Below, piece by piece: positions 17,131 through 26,774 of a stretch of DNA of 52,902 nt (positions are counted from its first letter, which is position 1; every line of letters starts with the position of its first letter). The stretch comes from Methylohalomonas lacus (GTDB taxonomy: Bacteria; Pseudomonadota; Gammaproteobacteria; Methylohalomonadales; Methylohalomonadaceae). The DNA is taken from assembly GCF_024808875.1 (NCBI RefSeq), contig NZ_JANUCT010000019.1, positions 1 to 52,902 on the forward strand. Direction: 5' to 3'. The position numbers were made by a program, and so were the translations under genes. The notes below the pieces were generated by a model, which saw nothing but the letters and a program-made list of their open reading frames with translations, did not search any database and was not told where the DNA came from.

Positions 17131-20100
17131 TCAGTTTCCGGGCCGATATTCCCGGAGTAGCGTCTCAACCGCATCAGCGGGCAGCGGCGGGTTGAACAGA
17201 TAGCCCTGGAACTGGTCGCATTTCAACTCTCGCAACAGGTTCAGTTGCTCGTTCGTTTCCACGCCCTCTGCAACCACCTTGAGATTGAGCGAGTGAGCCA
17301 GCGGAATCACCGCGGTTACAATAGCCGTATCATCCTTGTTATGCAGCAGATTGGCTGTGAAGGATCGATCGATCTTGAGTGCGGTTACCGGCAACTTGCT
17401 CATGTAACGTAAAGATGAATAGCCGGTGCCAAAATCGTCGATGCTGATGCCCATGCCACGCGCCCTGATAGCATGTAGTTTCTGAACATTTTCATCCAGC
17501 TGCTCCATGATCACGGTCTCGGTAATTTCCAGATCAAGCCATGGCGCGCGTGTTGCATTCTGGAGAATGATTTCGTCTAGCCGTTCTATAAAATCCGTTT
17601 GTGCCAGCTGCAGTGCCGAGATATTGACGGCTATCGGCGGCGGATTGAGCCCCCGGGATGACCATGATTGATAATCCTTCATGGCCTGACCTATAACCCA
17701 ATGACCAACATCCAGAATAAGTCCGGTTTCTTCAAGTACGAGTATGAACCTGTCCGGGGGCACAAGACCATCATCGCTATTCCAGCGGATCAATGCCTCA
17801 AACCCGCAGATACTGTTGTCAGACAGATCGACCTTGGGCTGATAAAACAGCACGAATTCTTCCCTGCCAAGGGCCTTGCGCAATCTGTTTTCCAGTATCA
17901 ATTTATCCGCGACACGGGTATTCATGTCGCTCGTATAAAACAGATATTTGTCACCGCTATTCTTGGCGTTTTTCAGCGCCGCTTCCGCATGATCAACCAG
18001 CTTTCCGGCTTCGGAACCATCAACCGGTGAAATAGCCACGCCTATCCGGACCGAGATATTGAGCTCATAGGTATCAATAAGTATGGGTCTGGAAACCTGT
18101 GGTAATAGTTCATGTTCTATAAAGTTGGCAATATCCGCTGCATCCCGAATATCACGCAAAAAGACAGCGAAAATATTGGCACCAAGCCTTGCAAGGTATC
18201 CCGTTTCTGCAACCACCTCACGCAGTCTCGTGGAAAGAGTTCTAAGCAAATCATCTCCTGCGCCACGACCATACACTTCGTTGACGGAAGAAAACCGCTC
18301 TATATCCATCAAAACAACACCCGCCATATGATTGCTGTCAACGGAGTGTAGATACTGGACCAGCCGATCCAGAAACAGGTCGCGGTTCGACAATCCTGTC
18401 AGGGCGTCGTAGTAGGCCAGGAATTTAACCTTGTCTTCCTTGTCCAGATACTCGAGCGCGAATGCCACGTCGGCTACCAACTCGGTCAGGAGTTCCACTT
18501 CTTCTCTATCAAAAATATCGGTTTGTTCGCCATAGAAGGAGATGGTGCCTATGGCATGGCCATCGACAAGTATGGGGAAGGCCGCCATGGATTGGTAGCC
18601 GCGCAGGACCAGTTCATCCTTGTAGATAACTTCGTCACCAATCTCGACGTTATTACAGACAATCGGCTTCAAGCTGCGTAATGCCTGGCCGGTTATAGTC
18701 TGTCCTTCACGCTTGTCCGGGTGCGCTGAAAAACCAACGCTATCCAGATAGCCCTTACTTTCGCCATGATGGGCAACGGGATGAATATCTTGACTGGCGT
18801 CATCCAGCAATCCTACCCATACCAGACCGAAGCCGGCATTTTCCACACTGATGCGACAAGCTTCCTGCAACAGTAATTCACGATCCCGCATGTGCACAAT
18901 TGCGTAATTGATTTCGCTTAGAATCTCGCGAATACGACTGAGCCGTGTGATTTTTTCTTCCTGGGCACGGCGTTCCGTAATATCCGCCAATGAACCCAGC
19001 ATGCGATAGGCTTCATTCTGTTCATTGCGGATAATGTAGCCATGATCCCGAACATAGGCATACGAGCCATCCTTGCGCAGGAAGCGATACTCATCCTGCC
19101 AATACTCCTTGTCAGCGGCGATGGCGGCTTCGATACCGTTAACAACCCTGTCCCTGTCATCCGGATGTATCAGGGTCTTCCAGAAATCTATGCTCCATTC
19201 AATTTCCTCTTGCCGGTAGCCGAACAGCATGCTGAACGATTCATTCCACCAGAGGGAATCGCTGCTCATATCCCAGTCCCATATAGCGTCACTGGTAGAG
19301 CGGGCTATAATCTCGAATCGTTCGATATTGTTCCGCAGCTCCGCTTCCATTCTTACATGCTTGGTGATATCGCTGGACACTCCCAGAACCATCTGCCGGC
19401 TACCATCTACCGAGGTAATTGGACGCATAATCACTTGCAGCCAGCGATCCTTGCCATGGTTGTCCCTGACAAAAACTTCCGGGATATGTTTTTCCCGCTT
19501 GTTTTGTATTACCTCCTGTTCATCCTGATGGAATTTATCGACCAGCGCTTTACTGGGAATAAAATCGCTATTGGTTTTGCCAACCATGTTCTCCACTGTT
19601 GTACCAAAAACGTCGGCTACAGCCTGATTGACCAGAACAAACCGTCCCTGATCGTCCTTGACAAAGATCATGTTTCTATCGATATCCATAACCTTGCGGA
19701 AGAAGGTCCACTGTTCTTCCAGTTCTTCCTGAAAACGACGGTTTTCACTTGCCTGCATGCGCTGTCGCAATATGCGGAGTAATAACAAGGCAATAAGTAA
19801 TGCAAATGCCAGAACCAGACCGTAACCGGCAAGTACCCAGGTAAGCTGCTGGTTCCTGTACGCGAACGCTATTCGGGTCGGTTGCTGGACGACAATGCCC
19901 CAGCCATGGGCAACAGGCGCATAGGCCGATAGTTGCTCCTCTCCCGTGACAAGGGCCGGCCCAATATCGATTTCACCTTCGCCCTGCATGGCTTTCCGTA
20001 CGATAGGCACGGATGAAAAATCGATGATGTCGCCCTGGTCGGGATAGGCCGGGTGATGTCCCAACCTGCCACGGCTATCAACCACATAGACGAAGCCATC

Positions 20101-20649
20101 GGTGCCAACATCCATATCCCTGACCCAGGAAAAAAAATCATCTAGTTCAATCTGTAGCACCAGTATACCCAGCACATCACCAGCATCGTGTCTTATGGGG
20201 ATGGCGACAGCAAAAAGCTTGCGTGTGGGTCTGGCGGTTCTTTCATATACATGAGAAACATAGGGCTCCCAGTCCCTGGATACACCCTGATACCAGTCTC
20301 GAAACGCAAAGTTATTGCCGACACCGCCTTTCAATGCCGGCGTATCTGCTGTTTCGGTCCCGTCAGGATCCGTCAGAACCAGTCGCTCGATAAAAGCGAA
20401 TTCACGGGGAATGGGTTTCAGGATACTGATGGCACGCTGCCATTCACCGGCCGCTGCCAATTCACGAAACCGGGACTCTGAAGCAACGGCGACACCGATG
20501 CTGGTCAGTCGCTCGAATTTCTCATTGAGGGTGGCGGCGGCGAGACGGGCCGTGGACCGATGATCGGCAAAAGCGGAGCGGGTTAACTCGCGGTCAATGG
20601 CCTGATAGGTGAACCATGTCAGGACGGAAAAGAGCAACAGGGCCAGCAC
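17131..20649 (-). CDS. Membrane sensor with Cache, PAS, PAS, GAF, degenerate GGDEF and EAL domains (c-di-GMP phosphodiesterase type)
   Basis: From GTG 20649 this is 1172 residues. A membrane helix, a periplasmic double-Cache domain (about 30-255) and a second helix (about 265-290) come first. Two PAS domains (about 310-560), GAF (575-745), GGDEF (750-910) and EAL (925-1165) follow. The cyclase motif is ruined (LGANIF in place of GGDEF), so cyclase activity is unlikely. The EAL site looks intact (GFEALIRW, VNIS, EITET, DDFGTGYSSL, LKIDRSF, AEGVE). The frame stays open without ATG to ATT 20733, which has GGGAG before it; the true start is uncertain and probably lies upstream of 20649. A CRP-like site is 130 bases upstream of that ATT. 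Confidence 0.9.
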   Translation of the reverse strand: MLALLLFSVLTWFTYQAIDRELTRSAFADHRSTARLAAATLNEKFERLTSIGVAVASESRFRELAAAGEWQRAISILKPIPREFAFIERLVLTDPDGTETADTPALKGGVGNNFAFRDWYQGVSRDWEPYVSHVYERTARPTRKLFAVAIPIRHDAGDVLGILVLQIELDDFFSWVRDMDVGTDGFVYVVDSRGRLGHHPAYPDQGDIIDFSSVPIVRKAMQGEGEIDIGPALVTGEEQLSAYAPVAHGWGIVVQQPTRIAFAYRNQQLTWVLAGYGLVLAFALLIALLLLRILRQRMQASENRRFQEELEEQWTFFRKVMDIDRNMIFVKDDQGRFVLVNQAVADVFGTTVENMVGKTNSDFIPSKALVDKFHQDEQEVIQNKREKHIPEVFVRDNHGKDRWLQVIMRPITSVDGSRQMVLGVSSDITKHVRMEAELRNNIERFEIIARSTSDAIWDWDMSSDSLWWNESFSMLFGYRQEEIEWSIDFWKTLIHPDDRDRVVNGIEAAIAADKEYWQDEYRFLRKDGSYAYVRDHGYIIRNEQNEAYRMLGSLADITERRAQEEKITRLSRIREILSEINYAIVHMRDRELLLQEACRISVENAGFGLVWVGLLDDASQDIHPVAHHGESKGYLDSVGFSAHPDKREGQTITGQALRSLKPIVCNNVEIGDEVIYKDELVLRGYQSMAAFPILVDGHAIGTISFYGEQTDIFDREEVELLTELVADVAFALEYLDKEDKVKFLAYYDALTGLSNRDLFLDRLVQYLHSVDSNHMAGVVLMDIERFSSVNEVYGRGAGDDLLRTLSTRLREVVAETGYLARLGANIFAVFLRDIRDAADIANFIEHELLPQVSRPILIDTYELNISVRIGVAISPVDGSEAGKLVDHAEAALKNAKNSGDKYLFYTSDMNTRVADKLILENRLRKALGREEFVLFYQPKVDLSDNSICGFEALIRWNSDDGLVPPDRFILVLEETGLILDVGHWVIGQAMKDYQSWSSRGLNPPPIAVNISALQLAQTDFIERLDEIILQNATRAPWLDLEITETVIMEQLDENVQKLHAIRARGMGISIDDFGTGYSSLRYMSKLPVTALKIDRSFTANLLHNKDDTAIVTAVIPLAHSLNLKVVAEGVETNEQLNLLRELKCDQFQGYLFNPPLPADAVETLLREYRPGN

Positions 20650-20862
20650 CAGCGCCGAATAGACATGCCAGCCCTTTACGGATTGCAGAAACCGGTGCAG
20701 CCCGCTACGCCGGATTGTGTCCGCCGGGTTAATAAAAGTTCTCCCTCAACCACACCATGCCGAGCCCCTCCTCCCTGAACAGGCATCAATAACACCCTAA
20801 TTCACAATCACTGGCAAGTGGTACTAAACATTCGACTTTGGCACTTAACAGTGGCCAAAAAA

Positions 20863-20878
20863 TGTGACGGAGATCACA
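20863..20878 (-). promoter_or_regulatory. CRP-like site upstream of the EAL-domain sensor
   Basis: TGTGACGGAGATCACA is a perfect TGTGA-N6-TCACA palindrome. It lies in the 209-bp gap between cysG and the sensor gene. Both point left, so it most likely acts on the sensor. A separate inverted repeat, TGACTT-N5-AAGTCA, follows at 20884-20900. Confidence 0.7.
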
Positions 20879-20942
20879 GTCTATGACTTGCGGTAAGTCA
20901 GAAGGACAGTAATCCGCAAACAGCTCAGGACTGCGGTTGCTA

Positions 20943-22340
20943 TCAATCGTCAGCTTCGACGGGCTTATACCAGGCCAGCCGTTCGTGCAGCCTGACCACT
21001 TCACCGATAATAATAAGACTGGGGGGCCGGATATCATGTTCCGCAACGAGTCCTGGCAAGGTTGCCAGTGTTCCGGGGTAAACGCGCTGTTGCGGTGTTG
21101 TGCCTTTCTGTACCAGCGCCGCCGGCATGGTTTCCGCCATGCCGCGCGCAACCAGTTCACGGCAAAATACTTCCACTGCCTGCACCCCCATATAGACCAC
21201 AATGGTCTGACGCGGCTGGATCAGGGCGTCCCAGTTGATATCCATGTCGCCGTCTTTCATATGCCCGGTGACGAAAATGCATGACTGGGCATGGTCACGG
21301 TGTGTCAGCGGAATACCGGCATAGCTCGCGCAACCGGCCGCCGCCGTGATACCCGGCACAACCTGGAACGGTACGCCGGCTTCGGTCAGATCCTCAATTT
21401 CCTCGCCACCGCGGCCAAAGATGAACGGATCACCGCCCTTGAGACGCAGCACCCGCTTGCCCGCCCGGGCAAGCTGAACCAGCAACTGATTGATGTCATC
21501 CTGTGGCAGGGTATGCTTGTCACGCGCCTTGCCGACGTAGATGCGCTCGGCGTCGCGGCGCACCAGTTCAAGAATCTGTGTTGGCACCAGCCGATCGTAC
21601 AGAACCACATCGGCCTGCTGCATCAGACGCAGTGCCCGGAAGGTAAGCAGGTCCGGATCACCCGGTCCGCCGCCGACCAGGTAGACCTCGCCCCGGGGCC
21701 CGCTCAATGTACCGTCCTGCAAGCGCTGCTCAAGTGCTTCTAGGGCCGCCTTGTCCTGGCCGGCCATCAGCATCTCGGCGATCGGACCCTGCAACACTTC
21801 TTCCCAGAAGCGTCGCCGATCATGCTGGTCGGCAAAGCGTGCCTTGACCTTTTCGCGGAAATCGCGCATCAGGTCGGCCAGGCGCCCATAGGCTGACGGG
21901 ATCAGCGTTTCCAGGCGCGCGCGCAACAGCCGCGCCAGCACCGGCGAGGCGGCACCGGTGGAGATCGCGATCTGCACCGGGTCACGTTCAATGACCGACG
22001 GCATGATGAAGCTGCACAGCTCGGGATTATCGGCCACGTTGACCGGTATATTGCGCGCCTGCGCCGCCGCGGCAACGGCCCGGTTCACAGCCGCGTCGTT
22101 GGTGGCTGCAATCACCAGCGCCTGATCGGTCAATTGTGCCGCTTGAAAATCGCTGTCGAGGTGCTGGATTCGCCCGGTCGCATTCAGTGACTGCAACGCC
22201 GGATCAATCTGCGGCGCGACTACAGTCACCTGCGCGCCGCTATGCAGCAAACGGTCAACCTTACGCCGCGCGACATCACCACCGCCGACGACCAGGCAGG
22301 GTCGGCCGGAAAGCTCAAGGAAGATCGGCAGGTATTTCAT
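20943..22340 (-). CDS. cysG: Siroheme synthase, trifunctional
   Basis: This 465-residue enzyme makes siroheme from uroporphyrinogen III. The N-terminal precorrin-2 dehydrogenase/ferrochelatase half has the NAD-binding [18 protein letters not shown]. The C-terminal SAM-dependent uroporphyrinogen methyltransferase starts at [15 protein letters not shown] and contains [10 protein letters not shown]. Siroheme serves sulfite and nitrite reductases; neither is in the window. The ATG has only AGGGA about ten bases upstream. A heptamer array (22348-22382) begins seven bases before that start. Length and layout are normal for the family. Confidence 0.96.
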   Translation of the reverse strand: MKYLPIFLELSGRPCLVVGGGDVARRKVDRLLHSGAQVTVVAPQIDPALQSLNATGRIQHLDSDFQAAQLTDQALVIAATNDAAVNRAVAAAAQARNIPVNVADNPELCSFIMPSVIERDPVQIAISTGAASPVLARLLRARLETLIPSAYGRLADLMRDFREKVKARFADQHDRRRFWEEVLQGPIAEMLMAGQDKAALEALEQRLQDGTLSGPRGEVYLVGGGPGDPDLLTFRALRLMQQADVVLYDRLVPTQILELVRRDAERIYVGKARDKHTLPQDDINQLLVQLARAGKRVLRLKGGDPFIFGRGGEEIEDLTEAGVPFQVVPGITAAAGCASYAGIPLTHRDHAQSCIFVTGHMKDGDMDINWDALIQPRQTIVVYMGVQAVEVFCRELVARGMAETMPAALVQKGTTPQQRVYPGTLATLPGLVAEHDIRPPSLIIIGEVVRLHERLAWYKPVEADD

Positions 22341-22347
22341 CGAATAG

Positions 22348-22382
22348 CGTCCCTTGCTCCTCGTCGCTCGTCCCTCGTAATC
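22348..22382 (+). repeat. Heptamer array A-left
   Basis: Five units are in strict 7-bp phase, of which three match NNCTCGT with NN = TC, CG, CC (22358-22378). It begins seven bases upstream of the cysG ATG and is the left arm of an inverted pair with 22399-22430. Confidence 0.8.
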
Positions 22383-22398
22383 GCAATTTACTAACCCT

Positions 22399-22430
22399 AC
22401 GAGAAACGAGGAACGAGCGACGAGGAACGC
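22399..22430 (-). repeat. Heptamer array A-right
   Basis: Four perfect ACGAGNN units (NN = AA, GA, CG, GA) end five bases before the dcd stop codon. Bases 22406-22426 pair with 22358-22378 at 20 of 21 positions, so the dcd-cysG spacer can fold into a long hairpin. Confidence 0.85.
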
Positions 22431-22434
22431 AAAA

Positions 22435-23001
22435 TCACGTTTTCGGCAAGGTCACTCCGCGCTGGCCCTGGTATTTGCCACCACGGTCCCTGTAGGACAC
22501 ATCACAGGGTTCATCCGATTCCAGGAAAATCACCTGGGCAACACCTTCGTTGGCATAGATCTTCGCCGGCAGCGGCGTGGTATTGGAGAATTCCAGTGTC
22601 ACGTGGCCTTCCCATTCCGGTTCCAGCGGTGTGACATTGACGATGATGCCGCAGCGCGCGTAGGTCGACTTGCCCAGGCAAATGGTCAGTACATTGCGCG
22701 GAATCCGGAAGTATTCCACCGTGCTCGCAAGCGCAAAGGAGTTCGGCGGGATCACGCAGACGTCACCCTGGAAATCGACGAAAGACTTCTCATCGAATTT
22801 CTTCGGATCGACGATCGTGGTATTGATATTGGTAAATATCTTGAACTGATCGGCACAACGCAGATCGTAGCCGTAGCTCGAGGTGCCGTAGGAAATCAGC
22901 CGTTCGGAACCGTTGTATTTAACCTGGTTCGGTTCAAACGGTTCGATCAGGCCCTCGTTCTCGGCCATGCGCCGGATCCAGTGGTCGGATTTAATTGTCA
23001 C
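22435..23001 (-). CDS. dcd: dCTP deaminase
   Basis: This 188-residue enzyme deaminates dCTP to dUTP, feeding thymidylate synthesis. It matches the Pseudomonas-type Dcd throughout ([57 protein letters not shown]). The start is GTG (VTIKSD in place of MSIKSD). The codon lies inside a degenerate fifth unit of heptamer array B, and the array supplies the only Shine-Dalgarno-like GAGG, three bases upstream. The downstream end meets array A-right. Confidence 0.96.
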   Translation of the reverse strand: MTIKSDHWIRRMAENEGLIEPFEPNQVKYNGSERLISYGTSSYGYDLRCADQFKIFTNINTTIVDPKKFDEKSFVDFQGDVCVIPPNSFALASTVEYFRIPRNVLTICLGKSTYARCGIIVNVTPLEPEWEGHVTLEFSNTTPLPAKIYANEGVAQVIFLESDEPCDVSYRDRGGKYQGQRGVTLPKT

Positions 23002-23038
23002 GTGCCTCGTCCCTCGTTCCTCGTCACTCGTTCTTCAT
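22997..23038 (+). repeat. Heptamer array B
   Basis: Four perfect NNCTCGT units (NN = GC, CC, TC, CA; 23004-23031) are flanked by degenerate units. It occupies the whole spacer between dcd and the S23-family gene and is the left arm of a 31-bp inverted repeat with array C. Confidence 0.88.
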
Positions 23039-23473
23039 AAAAGAGTCACGAGATGATCTTAATCAGTTTGCGCAGCATCCTGGACTCATGATCCAGCATA
23101 TCCAGAATCTTGTTCTTCTCAGCATCAGCAATGAATTCAAGTTCCGAGCCGATTTCAAGCTGGGTTTCCAGTTCCGCACAGGAACTCAGGGCCATCAGAA
23201 GAAAGCGGCGATAATCCTTGTCATGCAGTCTGTTAAATCCCTCGGCAATATTGGAAGGTATGGATACGGCCGCCCTTCTCATTTGAGAGACAAGACCATA
23301 TTTTTCTTCCAAGGGAAACAGGGCTGTTAATCGATAAATTTCTATTGTGAGATTCTTGCCTACTCGCCACACCTTCAAATCCTTGAAGTTCCTGGTTTCC
23401 ATTCCGGCCTCCTGCCGCTGGTTTGATCTCGTCCTTACCCTGCGAGCGACGAGGAACGAGGGACGAGGGACGT
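23000..23473. mobile_element. Putative S23-family element bounded by a 31-bp inverted heptamer repeat
   Basis: Bases 23000-23030 and the reverse complement of 23443-23473 agree at 29 of 31 positions, including the order of the variable dinucleotides. The repeat encloses a single gene of the four-helix-bundle/23S-intervening-sequence-protein family. The unit sits between dcd and mrp with no other sequence. Mobility is inferred from this structure; no transposase or target duplication is visible. Confidence 0.5.
23046..23402 (-). CDS. Four-helix-bundle protein, 23S rRNA intervening-sequence (S23) family
   Basis: This 118-residue protein carries the family signature: FKDLKVWRVGKNLTIEIY at the start, then RRAAVSIPSNIAEGFNR, then FLLMALSSCAELETQL. 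These small alpha-helical proteins were first seen encoded inside intervening sequences of 23S rRNA genes; a relative, Avd, is the accessory protein of diversity-generating retroelements and binds nucleic acid. No rRNA, reverse transcriptase or variable repeat is present here. GGAGG lies five bases before the ATG. The gene is enclosed by inverted heptamer arrays B and C, whose pairing would put it in the loop of a long stem. Biochemical role unknown. Confidence 0.9.
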   Translation of the reverse strand: METRNFKDLKVWRVGKNLTIEIYRLTALFPLEEKYGLVSQMRRAAVSIPSNIAEGFNRLHDKDYRRFLLMALSSCAELETQLEIGSELEFIADAEKNKILDMLDHESRMLRKLIKIIS

Positions 23474-23476
23474 CTA
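23442..23476 (-). repeat. Heptamer array C
   Basis: Three perfect ACGAGNN units (GA, GG, GG) follow one GCGAGCG unit, and a degenerate fifth unit touches the mrp stop. It is the right arm of the inverted repeat around the S23-family gene. The bases just outside it on the gene side (ACCCTGCGAG) resemble the edge of array A-right (ACCCTACGAG). Confidence 0.85.
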
Positions 23477-23477
23477 C

Positions 23478-24569
23478 TCACGTATTCTCCACCACTATAT
23501 TCGGGAACTTGCTGCTGTAGTCGCGCGCGCGCAGGGCCAGCTTGGCGGCCGAGCGGCGGGCGATGTTGCGGAATATTTCGGTGGTGCGTGACTTCGGCTG
23601 CAGCGCCACGGTCGGCTTGCCGTTGTCGACGCCCTCGCGGATGTCCATGGCCAGCGGCAGGGCACCGAGCATCTCGGTATCGTACTGTTTGGCCATGGAC
23701 TCACCACCGCCCTCACCGAAAACGTGTTCCTCATGTCCACATTCACTGCAGATATGAATGCTCATGTTCTCGACCACGCCGAGCACCGGCACTTCGACCT
23801 TCTCGAACATCTTCAGCGCCTTGCGCGCATCCAGCAGGGCGATGTCCTGCGGCGTGGTGACGATGATAGCGCCGCTGACCGGGATCTTCTGGCACAACGT
23901 CAGCTGGATGTCGCCGGTGCCCGGCGGCAGGTCGATGACCAGGTAGTCGAGATCGCGCCAGTTGGTGTCGTTCAGCAGTTGTTCCAGCGCCGAGGTGACC
24001 ATCGGGCCACGCCAGATCATCGGTGTTTCCTCATCGATGAGGTAGCCGATCGACATGGACTGGATGCCGTAGCTGACCTTGGGCTCGACGGTCTTGCCGT
24101 CGGTGGTTTCCGGCTTGCCCTGGCAACCGAGCATGCGCGGCTGGCTGGGGCCGTAGATGTCGGCATCGAGCACGCCGACGCTGGCACCTTCGGCCTGCAG
24201 CGCCAGGGCGAGATTCACCGCCACGGTGGACTTGCCGACACCGCCCTTGCCGGAGGCGACGGCGATGATGTTCTTCACGTTGGCCAGCGGCTTCAGACCT
24301 TTCTGGGTCGCGTGGGAAACCACCTTCTGCTGCAGGTCGAGCTCGATGGCGCGCTCGCCGGCAATACCGGCCAGACACTCGCGCACGCTCTGCTCGATGG
24401 CCTCGCGGGCGCCGGCGAACGGGAACCCGAAAGTCAGGCTGACGCGCACGCGCGCATCCTCGACCTGGATATCGCCTACAGCCCCGGCACTGACCGGGTC
24501 GGTCTGCAGGCTTTCGATCTGGCACGTGGCCAGTGCTTCCTGGATACGCTCTTTCGTCAGTTCGGACAT
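23478..24569 (-). CDS. apbC: Mrp/ApbC-type iron-sulfur cluster carrier ATPase
   Basis: I start at the ATG giving MSELTKERIQ (363 residues); the frame is open further upstream without family support. An N-terminal DUF59/MIP18-like domain (about 1-90) precedes a P-loop domain with the deviant Walker A GKGGVGKST. A CSECG motif (CxxC) near the end holds the bridging cluster. It delivers Fe-S clusters to apo-proteins in the cytoplasm. It diverges from metG, a common gammaproteobacterial neighbour. The stop lies two bases from heptamer array C. Confidence 0.95.
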   Translation of the reverse strand: MSELTKERIQEALATCQIESLQTDPVSAGAVGDIQVEDARVRVSLTFGFPFAGAREAIEQSVRECLAGIAGERAIELDLQQKVVSHATQKGLKPLANVKNIIAVASGKGGVGKSTVAVNLALALQAEGASVGVLDADIYGPSQPRMLGCQGKPETTDGKTVEPKVSYGIQSMSIGYLIDEETPMIWRGPMVTSALEQLLNDTNWRDLDYLVIDLPPGTGDIQLTLCQKIPVSGAIIVTTPQDIALLDARKALKMFEKVEVPVLGVVENMSIHICSECGHEEHVFGEGGGESMAKQYDTEMLGALPLAMDIREGVDNGKPTVALQPKSRTTEIFRNIARRSAAKLALRARDYSSKFPNIVVENT

Positions 24570-24715
24570 GGGATAAATCTGGGCACTTCGGGATTGACTT
24601 GAACGGCCCATATTAGCATCTTGCAGGGCTTTGTGAGTGCCCGGATGCGTTACAATGCGCAACCAGCAGCCCGAAACCGACATTCATCCGCGATAAGCAG
24701 CCAGAGACCCGAGCC

Positions 24716-26770
24716 GTGCCGAATAATTCCAAAGCCCGTGACATCCTCGTCACCAGCGCCCTGCCCTACGCCAACGGCCCGATCCACATCGGCCACATGG
24801 TCGAGTATATCCAGACCGACATCTGGGTGCGGTTTCAGAAACTGCGCGGCCACCATTGCTACTACGTCTGCGCCGACGACGCCCACGGCACGCCGATCAT
24901 GCTCAAGGCGCAGGCCGAGGGCATTTCGCCGGAGGAGTTGATCGGCCGCGTTTACGGCGAGCACCGTGCCGATTTCGAGGATTTCGGCGTCGTTTTCGAC
25001 AATTACTACACCACCCATTCGCCGGAGAACGAGGCCCTGGCCACCGAGATCTACCGCCGCCTGGAAGCTGCCGGCCACATTGCCCGGCGCACGATCAAGC
25101 AGGCCTTCGATCCGGACAAGCAGATGTTCCTGCCGGATCGCTTCATCCGCGGTGAGTGCCCGCGCTGTGGTGCCGCCGACCAGTACGGCGACTCCTGCGA
25201 GATCTGCGGTGCCACCTACACGCCAATCGAACTGAAGAACCCGGTCTCGGCACTGTCCGGCGCCACACCGGTGGAAAAGGAGTCCGAGCACTATTTCTTC
25301 AAGCTGCCGGATTTCGAAAAATTCCTGCGCGACTGGGTGCCCGGGCACATTCAGGCTGAGGCCGTGAACAAGCTCGACGAGTGGTTCGAGTCGGGCCTGC
25401 AGGAATGGGACATATCGCGCGACGCGCCCTACTTCGGTTTCCAGATCCCGGGCACCCAGGACAAGTACTTCTACGTCTGGCTGGACGCGCCGATCGGTTA
25501 CCTGGCCAGCTTCAAGAACCTGTGCAACCGCCAGGGCCTGGACTTCGAAGGTTACCTGCGCCAGGGTTCGGAGACCGAGCTCTATCATTTCATCGGCAAG
25601 GACATCATGTACTTCCATGCCCTGTTCTGGCCGGCGATGCTGGCTGGCAGCGGTTTTCGCACGCCGACGGCGGTGTACGCGCACGGCTTTCTGACCGTCA
25701 ACGGCCAGAAAATGTCGAAGTCGCGCGGCACCTTCATCATGGCGCGCACCTACCTCGACCATCTGAACCCGGAATACCTGCGCTACTACTTCGCCGCCAA
25801 GCTCGGTGGCGGTGTCGACGATATCGATCTCAACCTCGACGACTTCCGCCAGCGGGTGAACTCGGACCTAGTCGGCAAGATGGTCAACATCGCCAGCCGT
25901 TGCAGCGGCTTCATCAACAAGCGCTTCGAGGGCCGGCTGGCCGACGGCATCTACGACGATGACCTGTGGCAGAAGCTTATCGGCCAGTCGACCAGCATCG
26001 CCGAAGCCTACGAGACACGCGAATACGCCCGGGCGATGCGCGAGATCATGGCCCTGGCCGATCAGGTCAACGAGTTCATCGACGAGCTCAAACCTTGGGT
26101 GATCGCCAAGGAAGAGGGCCGCGAGGGCGAGTTGCAGGCGGTCTGCACGATGGGACTGAACGCCTTCCGGGTACTGATGATCTACCTCAAGCCGGTGCTG
26201 CCGACGATGGCGGAAAAGGTCGAGGCCTTCCTCGACGTACCGGCATTGCGCTGGTCGGACCTGGGCAAACCGCTGCTCGGCCATACCATCAACGCCTTCA
26301 CGCCACTGATGACGCGTATCGAACAGGCGCACATTGATCGCATGATCGAGGACAGCCGCCAGGACCTGGAACAGAAAAACCCGGCGGGCGCCAGCAACAC
26401 CCGTCCGGCCACGCCGGCAGCCGACGCCTCGGAACCGCTGGCCGAGACCATCAGCATCGACGATTTCGCCAAGGTTGACCTGCGCGTGGCGCGGATCGTC
26501 AAGGCCGAACACGTTGATGGCGCCGACAAACTGCTGCAGCTGACGCTCGACATGGGCGCCGGCACACGCAACGTCTTCGCCGGCATCAAGTCGGCCTATA
26601 CGCCGGAACAGTTGCAGGGCCGGCTGACTGTCATGGTCGCCAATCTGGCACCGCGCAAGATGAAGTTCGGCACTTCCGAGGGCATGGTGCTGGCGGCCGG
26701 CCCGGGCGGCGAGGATCTGTTCATCCTGTCGCCGGACAGCGGCGCCGAACCGGGCATGCGGATCAAGTAA
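24716..26770 (+). CDS. metG: Methionyl-tRNA synthetase
   Basis: This 684-residue enzyme charges tRNA-Met. It has class I signatures HIGH (in GPIHIGHM) and KMSKS (QKMSKSRG), a zinc knuckle with [18 protein letters not shown], an anticodon-binding helix bundle and a C-terminal EMAPII-type tRNA-binding domain (about 578-684, [15 protein letters not shown]). The start is GTG with only a weak GAGAC upstream. It is four bases before the rnfB-like gene, so the two are probably co-transcribed. Confidence 0.98.
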   Translation: MPNNSKARDILVTSALPYANGPIHIGHMVEYIQTDIWVRFQKLRGHHCYYVCADDAHGTPIMLKAQAEGISPEELIGRVYGEHRADFEDFGVVFDNYYTTHSPENEALATEIYRRLEAAGHIARRTIKQAFDPDKQMFLPDRFIRGECPRCGAADQYGDSCEICGATYTPIELKNPVSALSGATPVEKESEHYFFKLPDFEKFLRDWVPGHIQAEAVNKLDEWFESGLQEWDISRDAPYFGFQIPGTQDKYFYVWLDAPIGYLASFKNLCNRQGLDFEGYLRQGSETELYHFIGKDIMYFHALFWPAMLAGSGFRTPTAVYAHGFLTVNGQKMSKSRGTFIMARTYLDHLNPEYLRYYFAAKLGGGVDDIDLNLDDFRQRVNSDLVGKMVNIASRCSGFINKRFEGRLADGIYDDDLWQKLIGQSTSIAEAYETREYARAMREIMALADQVNEFIDELKPWVIAKEEGREGELQAVCTMGLNAFRVLMIYLKPVLPTMAEKVEAFLDVPALRWSDLGKPLLGHTINAFTPLMTRIEQAHIDRMIEDSRQDLEQKNPAGASNTRPATPAADASEPLAETISIDDFAKVDLRVARIVKAEHVDGADKLLQLTLDMGAGTRNVFAGIKSAYTPEQLQGRLTVMVANLAPRKMKFGTSEGMVLAAGPGGEDLFILSPDSGAEPGMRIK

Positions 26771-26774
26771 CGCC

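Noticed and set aside
22348-23476. Heptamer arrays as a CRISPR array
   Set aside because: The repeats are 7 bp with no unique spacers between units and no cas genes; they are tandem, not interspersed.
24650-25762. 370-codon minus-strand frame across metG
   Set aside because: It is antisense to an intact methionyl-tRNA synthetase; long antisense frames are common in GC-rich genes, and its product has no recognisable motif.
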